This document shows positions 1 through 8,964 of a DNA stretch of 64,000 nt, in pieces. The stretch comes from Rhodococcus sp. IEGM 1409 (lineage in GTDB: Bacteria > Actinomycetota > Actinomycetes > Mycobacteriales > Mycobacteriaceae). The notes under the pieces are model-generated. The model made no database searches. It was not told the origin of the DNA and was given only the letters and a program-made list of their open reading frames with translations. The stretch covers positions 1-64,000 of the forward strand of contig NZ_JASHKN010000013.1 in assembly GCF_030056735.1 (NCBI RefSeq). Direction: 5' to 3'. The position numbers and the translations under genes were made by a program. Numbering within the stretch: the first letter of the stretch is position 1; each line of letters opens with the position of its first letter.

Positions 1-1
1 T

Positions 2-622
2 GCGCAGGAGGCATTCGGCACGCAGGTCCTCACTCTCGCCGACGGTTCCGAGTACTACATCAGTGGCGAGTGGCAGGTCCTCGAGATGTACCCGTCGTTG
101 TCGGCGGCCATCGGCACCGAGGTCACCCCGGATACGACGGTCGACGAGCTTCTCGCTTTGGCGGAGAAGGTCGGCCTCGAGGTTCCCAAGGACAAGGGTT
201 ATGGCCACGGAAAGCTTGTCGAGGAGCTGTGGGAGCACCAGTGCGGCGATCAGCTGTACGTGCCGACGTTTGTTCGTGACTTCCCGGTCGAGACGTCGCC
301 CCTGACCCGTGATCACCGCAGCAAGAAGGGTGTCACCGAGAAGTGGGACCTGTACATCCGCGGATTCGAGTTGGCGACCGGCTACTCCGAACTTGTCGAC
401 CCGGTCATCCAGCGTGAGCGCTTTGTCGATCAGGCCCGCCTCGCGTCGGCCGGCGATGACGAAGCGATGGTGCTGGACGAGGAGTTCCTCGCCGCGATGG
501 AACAGGGCATGCCGCCTACAACGGGCACCGGCATGGGAATCGATCGACTGCTGATGGCTTTGACCGGCCTCGGTATTCGCGAGACGATCCTCTTCCCGAT
601 CGTCCGTCCTTCCGCTCGCTAG
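2..622 (+). CDS. lysS: Lysyl-tRNA synthetase, C-terminal part (5' end outside window)
   Basis: Class II lysyl-tRNA synthetase, which charges tRNA-Lys in the cytoplasm. About 206 C-terminal residues are present and the frame is open to the window edge. The motif 3 segment [15 protein letters not shown] and the terminal [12 protein letters not shown] are characteristic, as is [12 protein letters not shown] upstream. The gene is followed by a strong hairpin. In M. tuberculosis lysS lies directly beside lsr2, whereas here three minus-strand genes separate them. Identification is secure; the start cannot be seen. Confidence 0.95.
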   Translation, partial: AQEAFGTQVLTLADGSEYYISGEWQVLEMYPSLSAAIGTEVTPDTTVDELLALAEKVGLEVPKDKGYGHGKLVEELWEHQCGDQLYVPTFVRDFPVETSPLTRDHRSKKGVTEKWDLYIRGFELATGYSELVDPVIQRERFVDQARLASAGDDEAMVLDEEFLAAMEQGMPPTTGTGMGIDRLLMALTGLGIRETILFPIVRPSAR

Positions 623-635
623 CTTTACTTCGATC

Positions 636-668
636 AAGGTTCGGCCGCACATGTTGCGGCCGAACCTT
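636..668. terminator. Rho-independent terminator after lysS
   Basis: Perfect 14-bp stem (AAGGTTCGGCCGCA and its complement) around a 5-nt loop, followed on the plus strand by a T-run. It sits 13 nt after the lysS stop and just beyond the stop of the convergent minus-strand gene, so it can serve both directions. Confidence 0.9.
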
Positions 669-670
669 TT

Positions 671-1048
671 TCAGTTGGGACGCTCCCAAGGGATTCGGTA
701 CGGTTCGTAGTCTTCGTCCACGTCAGATATCGGTGGTGCGGAGAACCAGATGAATCTGGGTGAGTTCTTCAGCTCGACCAGTTCAGCGGGGAGCGCTCGT
801 AGTTGGGATTCGATTTGTTCCCAACGGCATTCGCCTGCCGACACCCGCGCTGCATAGTGGCGAAGTTCGGCTGAGGCTTCGGGTCTGTAGGCGAGAAAGT
901 TCAGCAAGTGGTCGGTGACATCGATCCCGGAGTCCCAGTCTCCGTCCGTGACCCGGTCCAACTTGATCGCTGCATCGTCTACTGCGGCCGCTGCTTTCAT
1001 GATCTTGTCGTAGCTGCTGCGCAGCTCGGGAGGTATCTCGCAGTTCAT
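671..1048 (-). CDS. Small acidic hypothetical protein, possible partner of the WXG-like protein
   Basis: A 125-residue soluble protein, acidic overall, with no signal peptide or membrane segment. I do not recognise a family. It is the last gene of a three-gene minus-strand module. Its ATG overlaps by 4 nt (ATGA) the stop that the upstream gene would have if its in-frame TAG were absent, which points to ancestral translational coupling. Being small, cytosolic and adjacent to a secreted WXG-like protein, it could be a chaperone or immunity protein. That role is inference from position only. Confidence 0.7.
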   Translation of the reverse strand: MNCEIPPELRSSYDKIMKAAAAVDDAAIKLDRVTDGDWDSGIDVTDHLLNFLAYRPEASAELRHYAARVSAGECRWEQIESQLRALPAELVELKNSPRFIWFSAPPISDVDEDYEPYRIPWERPN

Positions 1049-1158
1049 ACGGCATCAGCCCACGGATCGCGACCGGTCCCCGGGTTGTAGCCGGTCTTCG
1101 GCGTATTCAACACGCCCTCCGCGTCCGCGACACCGGCGATCGACAGGCCCAGTTCAGT
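1045..1158 (-). other. In-frame C-terminal extension beyond the TAG of the WXG-like gene
   Basis: Reading on after TAG 1159-1161 gives 37 sense codons (beginning TELGLSIAGV, ending GRDPWADAV) and then TGA at 1045-1047. That stop shares ATGA with the ATG of the downstream gene. The Gly/Pro/Asn-rich tail looks like a genuine protein terminus. Confidence 0.5.
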
Positions 1159-2265
1159 CTACTTCTTCGCGTCGTCGAGTGTGTCCACGACCGGTGCGAG
1201 TAACCGTTCGGACATCTCGCTCAGCTTGCCGGATGGTGAGGTGACGAGATCGAGGAACTCCTTCAAACACTCGACCAGGACTCGGATATCGTCGACAATT
1301 TCCTGAACTTTCTGTGCGGTCGAGAATGCTGCGCTGACCAGTTCTACCGTGATGATGGATGGTCCGGCATACGGAACTCGGCGAAGAACCCATTTCATCG
1401 CCGATGTCCCATCGGTTACTCGAACCTGGTCCTCGAGTTCTCGTTCCAAGAATCGAAGGGCTGCTTCGACGCCGCGTCGGATCTGATCTGAGAGAACGTA
1501 CAGAACCTCTTTGACGACACGGCCGTGTGGGCCTTCCCATTTCAAGGCTTCCGACAGTTTGCGTGAGTATTCGTCGAACGACTGGGCGGCCAGGCCGTCC
1601 CAGCTCTCGCCGACTCGCTTCGTTCCGTCTTCGAGATTCAAGCCGCATTTTTCGATGCCGTCGCCACCAGTTTTGTACGCGTCGCCGATCCGTTTGAGCT
1701 CGTTCCAATTACCGCTCAGCGGTGCGATCAGTCGTTCCAGCGGGCTCCATCCGGTCACAATCTTGAATCCGTTGTCGACGTCTCCCACCCACCCCGCAGA
1801 TTCTGCGATGACCTTTCGGATGTCGTCGGTCGCAGACTGGGGTGGTGGAAAGTCGACGGCGTTTGCCGGCTTGAACTCTGCTGGACTGTCGTACGGCACG
1901 GCGGGGCCAGATATTGGATTCTCGGAATTGTGGGGCGACATGTCCACAATTGACATTTCACTGTGCGCGTTCAGCGCATCGTAGTTTCGCTTCTCTTGAT
2001 CGTGGTACATCCACGCAGCGCGATTGAGATGCATACCGGTAGTAGCGCAATCGGATGCCAAGTTGGCATAGCGGCGATAGGTGACATCGGTGTACGCCTG
2101 GAGTGGCGATGAGAGTAGTCGCATCAACTCGCCATCAAAATCTCCGAACGGAGCGGTGTGGTGCAATACCAAGCGGCAGCCGACGCCCGCGTCCTGGCCG
2201 ATCTGAGTAGCAAGTTTCGAGAGTCCTGCAAGCATCATGGGGTCGGAACGAAATACTTCAACCAT
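1159..2265 (-). CDS. WXG/Esp-like type VII secretion-associated protein, possibly truncated by an in-frame stop
   Basis: A 368-residue helical protein. Residues 1-100 resemble the short alpha-helical ESX-associated (EspC/DUF2580-like) domain. A Pro-rich linker follows at about 110-145, and a second helical region contains a Trp-x-Gly turn (SWDGLAAQSF, Trp222) typical of WXG100/PPE-like folds. There is no Sec signal. The start overlaps the upstream gene by 8 nt. The frame ends at TAG (1159-1161) but stays open for 37 more codons with GC-rich third positions, reaching a TGA at 1045-1047 that overlaps the next start. This suggests a recent nonsense mutation or a read-through extension. Family assignment is by pattern, not by search. 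Confidence 0.65.
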   Translation of the reverse strand: MVEVFRSDPMMLAGLSKLATQIGQDAGVGCRLVLHHTAPFGDFDGELMRLLSSPLQAYTDVTYRRYANLASDCATTGMHLNRAAWMYHDQEKRNYDALNAHSEMSIVDMSPHNSENPISGPAVPYDSPAEFKPANAVDFPPPQSATDDIRKVIAESAGWVGDVDNGFKIVTGWSPLERLIAPLSGNWNELKRIGDAYKTGGDGIEKCGLNLEDGTKRVGESWDGLAAQSFDEYSRKLSEALKWEGPHGRVVKEVLYVLSDQIRRGVEAALRFLERELEDQVRVTDGTSAMKWVLRRVPYAGPSIITVELVSAAFSTAQKVQEIVDDIRVLVECLKEFLDLVTSPSGKLSEMSERLLAPVVDTLDDAKK

Positions 2266-3064
2266 GAGTGGGATTCTCTGTCTGTCGAATTGTCGCGATT
2301 ATCTGGTCTGCAATGCCGTGAGCGAGAGAGTTCTTGAACCCGTCGTCGATGCGGATCATGAAAATCATGACTTCGGCTGTGGCATAGCTGGATGTCGCGA
2401 CGATGTCGAATGTTGCTGAAGATGGATCGCATTCGTTGTCCGCCGGGATACTGGTTGCGGTTGCGGTGTACCGGATTGCGGGGCGTCCAGAAATGGCGAA
2501 TTCGGTGGGCTGGCTGTATGCGATGTTGGCGGTGTTGCCTTTTTTGTCGGCGAAGATCGCCGGTGCCTTGTAGACCCATTCTTGTGCTGCGGTGTCGATA
2601 TCGACGCCGTTCCGTCCAGTCGCTCCAGTCATCGCAAGTTTTGCGCCGTCGGAAGCCTCGCAGAAATCGTAGGCATACTCGCCGATCGCACCGAAGGTGA
2701 TCAATCCTTCTGATGTGTTCCACCCGGCCACCGCCGAGAATCCATTCCGCCAGTCGGCCGGGATGTCGTATGTGAGGCCGAATTTGGTGGCTATGGGTTG
2801 GGGTTGGCCGGGTTCGACCTCGATTTTGGGTGGTGGTCGATCCAGTGATGGGAATCCCGGTGGCAGTGGTGGGGGCGGCGTTGTGCTTGTGGTGTTGACG
2901 GGTGGGGCAAGTGCGGTTGCGAGTGATTCCGCTGGCGGGAGTTCGTCGGTGTGTGCGTTGCTGATCTGTCCCATGATGAAAAAGAATGCGTAGAGTCCGG
3001 CGATGGCTCCGCCGATTCGGAGTAGCGCTCGGTAGAGGTCTTTTCTCGAGCCGTTTTCTGTCAT
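2258..3064 (-). CDS. Membrane-anchored extracellular protein of unknown function
   Basis: A 268-residue protein. The ATG at 3064 is chosen because AGAGGGGG stands 5-7 nt upstream. A short cytoplasmic N-terminus is followed by one membrane helix (about residues 12-34), a Pro/Thr-rich extracellular linker (about 50-85, including TTSTTPPPPLPPG) and a globular domain of about 180 residues with several Cys. First gene of the minus-strand module; its stop lies inside the next gene's start. The architecture fits an envelope component working with the following WXG-like protein. I do not recognise the domain. Confidence 0.7.
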   Translation of the reverse strand: MTENGSRKDLYRALLRIGGAIAGLYAFFFIMGQISNAHTDELPPAESLATALAPPVNTTSTTPPPPLPPGFPSLDRPPPKIEVEPGQPQPIATKFGLTYDIPADWRNGFSAVAGWNTSEGLITFGAIGEYAYDFCEASDGAKLAMTGATGRNGVDIDTAAQEWVYKAPAIFADKKGNTANIAYSQPTEFAISGRPAIRYTATATSIPADNECDPSSATFDIVATSSYATAEVMIFMIRIDDGFKNSLAHGIADQIIATIRQTENPTHG

Positions 3065-3205
3065 GATTCCCCCTCTGGATGCATCCCCCGATGCGTCGCA
3101 AAGAGTGTATCGGCACTGTCCTTGCCGCAAGACAAGTCGACTGGCATACCCGGCGGCGAGCAGTCCCAATCGTCCGGATCAGCCGAGACGGGACGTTTGT
3201 CCAGG

Positions 3206-3214
3206 TGCTATTGT
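3206..3214 (+). promoter_or_regulatory. Extended -10 promoter candidate for lsr2
   Basis: TG-C-TATTGT fits the extended -10 pattern TGnTANNNT. It would start transcription about 28 nt before the GTG. No good -35 is visible, which is common for this class. Confidence 0.4.
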
Positions 3215-3248
3215 CGCTGCTTATCGAAGGATCTGGGGAGGATTGGTC

Positions 3249-3587
3249 GTGGTGAAAAAGGTTGTTGTCACGATGGTTGACGATCTGGACAAGAAATCGC
3301 CCGCTGACGAAACTGTCGAGTTTTCCGTCGACGGAGTTGCGTATGAAATCGATCTGACCGCCGCCAACGCCGCGGAACTGCGCGATGCGTTGAAAAAGTG
3401 GATCCCCCATGCAAGAAAGTCGAATTCCGCCAAATCGGTCAACGGGTCGGTGACCAAATCCCGTCCCGTTGCCGACCGCGATCAGAGTGCGGCCATCCGT
3501 GAATGGGCCAAGGGAGCCGGTTTCGAGATCTCGGCCCGGGGACGCATTTCCACCGAGGTGCGCCGAGCCTACGAAAAGGCCGTCTGA
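3249..3587 (+). CDS. lsr2: Lsr2 nucleoid-associated xenogeneic silencer
   Basis: H-NS-like protein that binds AT-rich DNA and silences acquired genes in actinobacteria. The GTG start gives 112 residues, the length I know for mycobacterial Lsr2, and GGGGAGGA lies 6 nt upstream. The N-terminal oligomerisation domain reads VVVTMVDDL...ADETVEFSVDG. The C-terminal AT-hook-like domain contains REWAKGAGFEISARGRI with the minor-groove RGR motif. It lies between lysS and clpC as in mycobacteria, but with inserted genes on both sides. Confidence 0.95.
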   Translation: MVKKVVVTMVDDLDKKSPADETVEFSVDGVAYEIDLTAANAAELRDALKKWIPHARKSNSAKSVNGSVTKSRPVADRDQSAAIREWAKGAGFEISARGRISTEVRRAYEKAV

Positions 3588-3692
3588 AATGGATCGCGAA
3601 TGGGTTCGGGCGCATTTTCCCGAAACGGATTGATAACGCGTTCTAGTTTGTTAGCGTCTGCACGGTTCGCATCTCTCGTAGAGGAGTCGGTC

Positions 3693-4658
3693 GTGCACAG
3701 AATCAGGTTGTTCGGGGGAGCGGTTCTTGCCGCGGTGATGCTCATCGGTTTCACCTCGGTGGCGTCCATCGGTTTCACCTCGGTGGCATCGGCCCAGGCT
3801 CCATTGCCCGTGCCGAATGCATTCCTCGCCGGCGTTCCTCAGGAGTTGGGAAATCCTGGTGGTTCGGCTCCCGGATCCAATGACTTTTCGTGTAAACCGA
3901 CTGCTGAACATCCCAATCCGGTTGTGCTCGTTCACGGAACGGGTGGAAACAGGCAGACCAACTGGGCCACCTATGCGCCGTTGCTCGCCAATGAGGGCTA
4001 CTGCGTCTTCGCCCTGACGTACGGCAACTTCCCCGAGCAGCCGTGGCCGTTGTCGGCTATCGGGGGAATGCAGGAAATTCCTTCCAGTGCAGCACAATTG
4101 TCGAATTTCGTCGATCAAGTTCTCGGTGCTACCGGCGCAACGTCGGTGGATCTCATCGGACATTCGCAAGGCACGATCATCAACGGGTACTACGCGAAGT
4201 TCCTCGGCGGTGCTGACAAAGTGGACAACATCGTCTCGGTGGCGTCGCTGTGGAAGGGAACGCTCGGAAACGAGCAGGCAAGTATCGGCCGCAGCCTTCG
4301 CGAACTCGGGGCATCCGAGGCAGCACAGGCCGGATTCCCGATCTGCAAGGCGTGTCTGAACATGGGGGCAGGTTCGGAGTTCATCGAAAATCTCCGTGCG
4401 GGAGGCGTTTACGCGCCGGGCGTTCACTACACGAACATCACGACGCGCTACGACGAACTGGTGCTGCCGTATACAAATGGTCTCGAGTCCGGGCCGAACG
4501 CCACCAACATCGTCGTCCAGGACGGTTGTGAGCAAGACATCTCCGATCACCTCGCCATCGCGGCATCGCTGCGCGCCGCGACTTTTGCTCTCAATGCACT
4601 CGACCCCGCGCATCAGCGGCCGGTACCGTGCAACTCGGTGTTGCCCGTCGTGGGTTGA
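3693..4658 (+). CDS. Secreted lipase/esterase, first of a tandem pair
   Basis: Alpha/beta-hydrolase exported by a Sec signal peptide (about residues 1-33) and predicted to hydrolyse lipid esters outside the cell. The GTG start is supported by GAGGAG 6 nt upstream. Motifs include an oxyanion-type VVLVHGTGGNRQTNW, the nucleophile elbow GHSQG (Ser near 158), an acid candidate in TTRYDELVLPY and a terminal QDGCEQDISDH holding the probable catalytic His. Cys pairs suggest an extracellular, disulfide-bonded enzyme. The signal peptide contains a duplicated IGFTSVAS segment. The downstream paralogue begins within a few bases of the stop. Confidence 0.88.
   Translation: MHRIRLFGGAVLAAVMLIGFTSVASIGFTSVASAQAPLPVPNAFLAGVPQELGNPGGSAPGSNDFSCKPTAEHPNPVVLVHGTGGNRQTNWATYAPLLANEGYCVFALTYGNFPEQPWPLSAIGGMQEIPSSAAQLSNFVDQVLGATGATSVDLIGHSQGTIINGYYAKFLGGADKVDNIVSVASLWKGTLGNEQASIGRSLRELGASEAAQAGFPICKACLNMGAGSEFIENLRAGGVYAPGVHYTNITTRYDELVLPYTNGLESGPNATNIVVQDGCEQDISDHLAIAASLRAATFALNALDPAHQRPVPCNSVLPVVG
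3744..3791 (+). repeat. 24-bp tandem duplication inside the lipase signal peptide
   Basis: Two adjacent 24-bp units beginning ATCGGTTTCACCTCGGTGGC and differing only in the last few bases. They encode IGFTSVAS twice within the hydrophobic core and cleavage region, and the frame is kept. Confidence 0.9.
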
Positions 4659-4678
4659 GCAACGTGTGGAGGCCTTCG

Positions 4679-5554
4679 GTGGGAATCAGAACATGTGTGG
4701 GCGCTCTCGTTCTGGCGGCGGCCATGGGTGCGACCGCCGCGCCTCTTGCGTCGGCGAACGAACCTCTCCCCGTTCCGTCCGGTTTCTTCAGTGGTATCGC
4801 CCGCGAAGCGATCAACCCGGGCGGATCGGCTCCTGGCACCAACGATTTCTCGTGCAAGCCTTCCGCTGCTCATCCTGATCCCGTAGTCCTCGTGCACGGG
4901 ACGGCGGCCAACCGTCAGACCAATTGGGGCGTACTCGCACCCGTACTGGTCAACGAGGGGTACTGCGTTTTTGCGCTCACATTCGGGAATCGAACGGACC
5001 AGCCGTGGCCGATTTCCGCAGCCGGCGGTCTCGCGCCACTCGGAGACAGCGCAGGGCAGTTGTCGGAATTCGTCGACGACGTCCTCTCGTCGACGGGTGC
5101 CTCGAAGGTCGACCTGATCGGACACTCTCAGGGGACGACGGTCAGTGCGTACTACGCCAAGTTCCTCGGCGGCGACGCGAAGGTTTCCAAGATCGTCTCC
5201 ATCGCTCCGTTGTGGGACGGCTCGGAGGTCGGCCCGCCCGAAGGCGTCGGCGGACCGGATTTCGACAACGCCACCTTCGTGACCGAACTGCGCGACGCCG
5301 GCGTCTACTCAGATGACGTCGAGTACACCAACATCGTGACTCGGTTCGATCAAGTGGTCGTTCCATACAGCAGCGGAATACTCGCCGCGTCGAACGCGTC
5401 GAACATAGTTGTTCAAGACGGTTGCGAACAGGACCTGTCGGATCACATCGCGCTGGTGGCGTCGCAGCGAACAGCAACTCTGACGCTCAACGCGCTGGAT
5501 CCGTCGAATCCGCGTGAGGTGCCGTGCACTCGGGTACTCCCGATATTCGGCTGA
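4679..5554 (+). CDS. Secreted lipase/esterase, second of a tandem pair
   Basis: Clear paralogue of the preceding gene with the same landmarks: VVLVHGTAANRQTNW, GHSQGT nucleophile elbow, VTRFDQVVVPY and QDGCEQDLSDH. I chose the GTG preceded by GGAGG at 6 nt. It gives a compact signal peptide ending near PLASA. Upstream alternatives are a TTG overlapping the previous stop (4655) and a GTG at 4664. About 291 residues. The pair arose by local duplication and is probably co-transcribed. The substrate cannot be told from sequence. Confidence 0.87.
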   Translation: MGIRTCVGALVLAAAMGATAAPLASANEPLPVPSGFFSGIAREAINPGGSAPGTNDFSCKPSAAHPDPVVLVHGTAANRQTNWGVLAPVLVNEGYCVFALTFGNRTDQPWPISAAGGLAPLGDSAGQLSEFVDDVLSSTGASKVDLIGHSQGTTVSAYYAKFLGGDAKVSKIVSIAPLWDGSEVGPPEGVGGPDFDNATFVTELRDAGVYSDDVEYTNIVTRFDQVVVPYSSGILAASNASNIVVQDGCEQDLSDHIALVASQRTATLTLNALDPSNPREVPCTRVLPIFG

Positions 5555-5572
5555 TCAGGCGTCGAAAATCGC

Positions 5573-5590
5573 TGTTCGCTTCAGGCGTAC
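5573..5590 (+). promoter_or_regulatory. ClgR-like activator box upstream of clpC
   Basis: CGCTTCAGGCG with flanks TGTT and TAC matches the ClgR consensus that I recall from corynebacteria (WNNWCGCYNANRGCGWWS) at all but one fixed position. It lies 7 bp before a possible -35 element. Confidence 0.45.
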
Positions 5591-5597
5591 AGGAACC

Positions 5598-5625
5598 GGG
5601 AAACGATTCCCTCAGCTGCGACGTT
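5598..5625 (+). promoter_or_regulatory. Possible SigH-type promoter of clpC
   Basis: GGGAAA, an 18-bp spacer, then CGTT resembles the heat/thiol-stress SigH consensus (GGAAYA-N16-20-YGTT) with mismatches at the end of the -35. It is placed right behind the ClgR-like box. The remaining leader to clpC is about 220 nt with no other clear structure. Confidence 0.35.
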
Positions 5626-5851
5626 GTGCACGGTAAGCAGTCCGGCTTCCGCCGCCAATCGGGTGGAGGAGCAGCAGGTGGACTTCGCGCCCTCTAGAGT
5701 AATAAGTGGGGTCGTGCAACCTTTGTCGATTCGTGGACGTCAGTCCGCTGACCGGCGAGGCGATCAGTCTGTAGTGCCGGAGCGAAACGCGGCGACCAGG
5801 GACGAGACATCCGGTCTCGAACCTGCCCGCCGGAGAGTGTGAGGGAGAGCG

Positions 5852-8395
5852 ATGTTCGAGAGGTTCACCGATCGCGCGCGGCGCGTTGTTGTCCTGGCTC
5901 AAGAAGAAGCCAGGATGCTCAACCACAACTACATCGGCACGGAGCACATCCTTCTCGGCCTCATTCACGAGGGCGAAGGTGTTGCAGCCAAGTCGTTGGA
6001 GTCGTTGGGTATCTCCCTCGAGGGAGTCCGCAGCCAGGTCGAGGAGATCATCGGCCAGGGCCAGCAGGCTCCGTCCGGTCACATCCCCTTCACACCGCGC
6101 GCCAAGAAAGTCCTCGAGCTGAGTCTGCGCGAAGCGCTGCAGCTCGGACACAACTACATCGGTACGGAGCACATCCTGCTCGGTCTCATCCGCGAGGGTG
6201 AGGGCGTAGCAGCCCAGGTTCTGGTCAAGCTCGGTGCCGATCTCAACCGTGTCCGCCAGCAGGTCATCCAGCTGCTGTCGGGCTACCAGGGCAAGGAGCC
6301 CACCGAAACCGGTGGCACCCGCGGAGAGGCCGGCACGCCGTCCACCTCGCTCGTGCTCGACCAGTTCGGTCGCAACCTGACGCAAGCTGCCCTCGAAGGC
6401 AAGCTGGACCCGGTCATCGGCCGCTCGAAGGAAATCGAGCGTGTCATGCAGGTTCTCTCGCGTCGTACCAAGAACAACCCGGTTCTCATCGGTGAACCCG
6501 GTGTCGGTAAGACCGCTGTGGTCGAGGGCCTGGCTCAGGCAATCGTCAACGGTGAGGTCCCCGAGACCCTCAAGGACAAGCAGCTGTACACGCTCGACCT
6601 CGGGTCGCTCGTGGCTGGCAGCCGTTACCGCGGTGACTTCGAAGAGCGCCTGAAGAAGGTTCTCAAGGAGATCAACACCCGCGGCGACATCATCCTGTTC
6701 ATCGACGAGCTGCACACTCTCGTGGGTGCGGGCGCGGCCGAGGGCGCTATCGACGCGGCCTCCATCCTCAAGCCCAAGCTTGCCCGCGGTGAGCTGCAGA
6801 CCATCGGTGCCACCACTCTCGACGAGTACCGCAAGTACATCGAGAAGGATGCCGCTCTCGAGCGTCGTTTCCAGCCCGTTCAGGTGGGCGAGCCGACCGT
6901 CGAGCACACCATCGAGATCCTCAAGGGTCTTCGTGACCGCTACGAGGCTCACCACCGTGTTTCCATCACGGACGGTGCTCTCGTGGCAGCTGCGACGCTG
7001 GCCGACCGCTACATCAACGACCGCTTCTTGCCGGACAAGGCGATCGACCTCATCGACGAGGCGGGCGCGCGAATGCGCATCCGTCGGATGACTGCACCGC
7101 CGGACCTGCGCGAATTCGACGATCGCATCGCCGACGCGCGTCGCGAGAAGGAGTCCGCGATCGACGCGCAGGACTTCGAGAAGGCCGCGAACCTGCGTGA
7201 CAAGGAGAAGACCCTCGTTGCTCAGCGTGCTGAGCGTGAGAAGCAGTGGCGTGCGGGAGACCTGGACGTCATCGCCGAGGTCGACGACGAGCAGATCGCC
7301 GAGGTTCTGGGCAACTGGACCGGCATCCCCGTCTTCAAGCTCACCGAGGAGGAGACCACGCGTCTGCTCCGCATGGAAGAGGAACTGCACAAGCGGATCA
7401 TCGGCCAGGAAGAGGCAGTCAAGTCCGTCTCGAAGGCGATCCGTCGTACGCGTGCAGGTCTGAAGGATCCCAAGCGTCCCTCGGGCTCGTTCATCTTCGC
7501 CGGCCCGTCCGGTGTCGGTAAGACCGAGCTCGCGAAGTCGCTCGCCAACTTCCTGTTCGGCGACGACGACGCTCTGATCCAGATCGACATGGGCGAGTTC
7601 CACGACCGCTTCACCGCTTCGCGTCTGTTCGGTGCCCCTCCCGGGTACGTCGGATACGAAGAGGGCGGCCAGCTCACCGAGAAGGTGCGCCGCAAGCCGT
7701 TCAGCGTTGTGCTGTTCGACGAGATCGAGAAGGCGCACCAGGAGATCTACAACACCCTCCTGCAGGTGCTTGAGGACGGCCGTCTCACCGACGGTCAGGG
7801 ACGTACCGTCGACTTCAAGAACACGGTGCTGATCTTCACGTCCAACCTCGGTACGTCGGACATCTCCAAGGCAGTCGGCCTGGGCTTCAGCTCGGGCACG
7901 GGCACGGAGTCGAACTACGAGCGCATGAAGCTCAAGGTTCACGACGAACTGAAGAAGCACTTCCGTCCCGAGTTCTTGAACCGTATCGACGACATCGTCG
8001 TCTTCCATCAGCTCACGAACGAGCAGATCGTTCAGATGGTCGACCTGATGCTCGCTCGCGTCGAGGCCGCGCTCAAGAACAAGGACATGGCCATGGAGGT
8101 CACCGACAAGGCCAAGTCGCTTCTGGCCAAGCGCGGATTCGATCCGGTACTGGGTGCACGGCCGCTGCGTCGTACCATCCAGCGCGAGATCGAGGACCAG
8201 ATGTCCGAGAAGATCCTCTTCGGAGAGATCGGACCGGGTCACATCGTGCTCGTCGACGTCGAGAACTGGGACGGCGAAGGCTCGGGCGAGGACGCGAAGT
8301 TCACCTTCACGCCCACCAAGAAGCCGATCGACGTGCCGGACGCACTGCCGATCGAGCTGACCAAGGCCGGCGAAAGCGAAAGCGCAGCAGAGTAG
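5852..8395 (+). CDS. clpC1: ClpC1 AAA+ unfoldase of the ClpCP protease
   Basis: ATP-driven unfoldase that feeds substrates to ClpP1P2. 847 residues with the full order: two N-terminal Clp repeats (residues 1-145, each with [14 protein letters not shown]), D1 with Walker A GEPGVGKT near 212, a UVR-type coiled middle segment near 435 ([14 protein letters not shown]), D2 with Walker A GPSGVGKT near 551, sensor and C-terminal domains. The ATG follows AGGGAGA. Possible ClgR and SigH elements upstream suggest stress control. A strong terminator follows. Confidence 0.98.
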   Translation: MFERFTDRARRVVVLAQEEARMLNHNYIGTEHILLGLIHEGEGVAAKSLESLGISLEGVRSQVEEIIGQGQQAPSGHIPFTPRAKKVLELSLREALQLGHNYIGTEHILLGLIREGEGVAAQVLVKLGADLNRVRQQVIQLLSGYQGKEPTETGGTRGEAGTPSTSLVLDQFGRNLTQAALEGKLDPVIGRSKEIERVMQVLSRRTKNNPVLIGEPGVGKTAVVEGLAQAIVNGEVPETLKDKQLYTLDLGSLVAGSRYRGDFEERLKKVLKEINTRGDIILFIDELHTLVGAGAAEGAIDAASILKPKLARGELQTIGATTLDEYRKYIEKDAALERRFQPVQVGEPTVEHTIEILKGLRDRYEAHHRVSITDGALVAAATLADRYINDRFLPDKAIDLIDEAGARMRIRRMTAPPDLREFDDRIADARREKESAIDAQDFEKAANLRDKEKTLVAQRAEREKQWRAGDLDVIAEVDDEQIAEVLGNWTGIPVFKLTEEETTRLLRMEEELHKRIIGQEEAVKSVSKAIRRTRAGLKDPKRPSGSFIFAGPSGVGKTELAKSLANFLFGDDDALIQIDMGEFHDRFTASRLFGAPPGYVGYEEGGQLTEKVRRKPFSVVLFDEIEKAHQEIYNTLLQVLEDGRLTDGQGRTVDFKNTVLIFTSNLGTSDISKAVGLGFSSGTGTESNYERMKLKVHDELKKHFRPEFLNRIDDIVVFHQLTNEQIVQMVDLMLARVEAALKNKDMAMEVTDKAKSLLAKRGFDPVLGARPLRRTIQREIEDQMSEKILFGEIGPGHIVLVDVENWDGEGSGEDAKFTFTPTKKPIDVPDALPIELTKAGESESAAE

Positions 8396-8414
8396 TACAG
8401 CAGAGTAAGTAACG

Positions 8415-8445
8415 AACGGGCGGCACCTCACCGGTGCCGCCCGTT
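8415..8445. terminator. Terminator after clpC
   Basis: 13-bp perfect stem AACGGGCGGCACC / GGTGCCGCCCGTT with a 5-nt loop, followed by TTC. Its stem nearly matches the terminator of the next gene. Confidence 0.88.
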
Positions 8446-8472
8446 TCGTGTATCACGGGAGAGGATGCGCAC

Positions 8473-8952
8473 ATGAACGACATCGAACTGGGTCACCTGC
8501 GTCGTTGCGTCGAATTGGCTTCGGAGGCATTGGATGCGGGTGACGAACCTTTCGGTTCCGTCCTGGCAGCGGCCGACGGAACCTTTCTGGCGGAGGATCG
8601 AAACAGGATTGCGGGCGGCGACAACACTCGCCACCCCGAGTTCGAGCTGGCGCGGTGGGCGGCCCAGTACCTGACGCCGGAAGAACGCTCCACAGCAACG
8701 GTGTTCACCTCGGGCGAGCACTGCGCGATGTGTTCGGCCGCGCACGCGTGGGTGGGCCTTGGACGTATCGTTTACATCTGCTCCTCGGCTCAACTCGGCG
8801 ACTGGCTCGCGGAATGGGGTGTGGCTCCTGCGCCGGTGAAGTCTCTGTCCGTCAACGAGGTTGCGCCGAACATCCCGGTCGAAGGCCCGGTTCTCGAGTT
8901 GGTTCCGCAGGTGCGAGAACTGCATCGGAAGTTGCATTCACAGAGCGCTTGA
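8473..8952 (+). CDS. Nucleoside/guanine deaminase-like zinc enzyme
   Basis: A 159-residue member of the cytidine/deoxycytidylate deaminase superfamily. The zinc and proton-shuttle signature is present as HPEFEL (His with Glu) and SGEHCAMC (two Cys). The length and the order of these motifs resemble bacterial guanine deaminases and TadA-like nucleoside deaminases, but the substrate is unproven. The ATG is preceded by GGGAGAGGA. It is monocistronic, bounded by two similar terminators. Confidence 0.82.
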   Translation: MNDIELGHLRRCVELASEALDAGDEPFGSVLAAADGTFLAEDRNRIAGGDNTRHPEFELARWAAQYLTPEERSTATVFTSGEHCAMCSAAHAWVGLGRIVYICSSAQLGDWLAEWGVAPAPVKSLSVNEVAPNIPVEGPVLELVPQVRELHRKLHSQSA

Positions 8953-8964
8953 CGGGCACACACG

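Noticed and set aside
2235-3410. Minus-strand frame of 391 codons across the membrane protein and lsr2
   Set aside because: Arg/His-rich low-complexity translation in another frame of a supported gene, also running antisense to lsr2.
5612-8431. Open frame of 939 codons on the minus strand opposite clpC
   Set aside because: It is the mirror of the strongly codon-biased clpC gene; composition (Leu/Val/Asp/Arg-rich, no domain) is typical of antisense shadow and clpC is certain.
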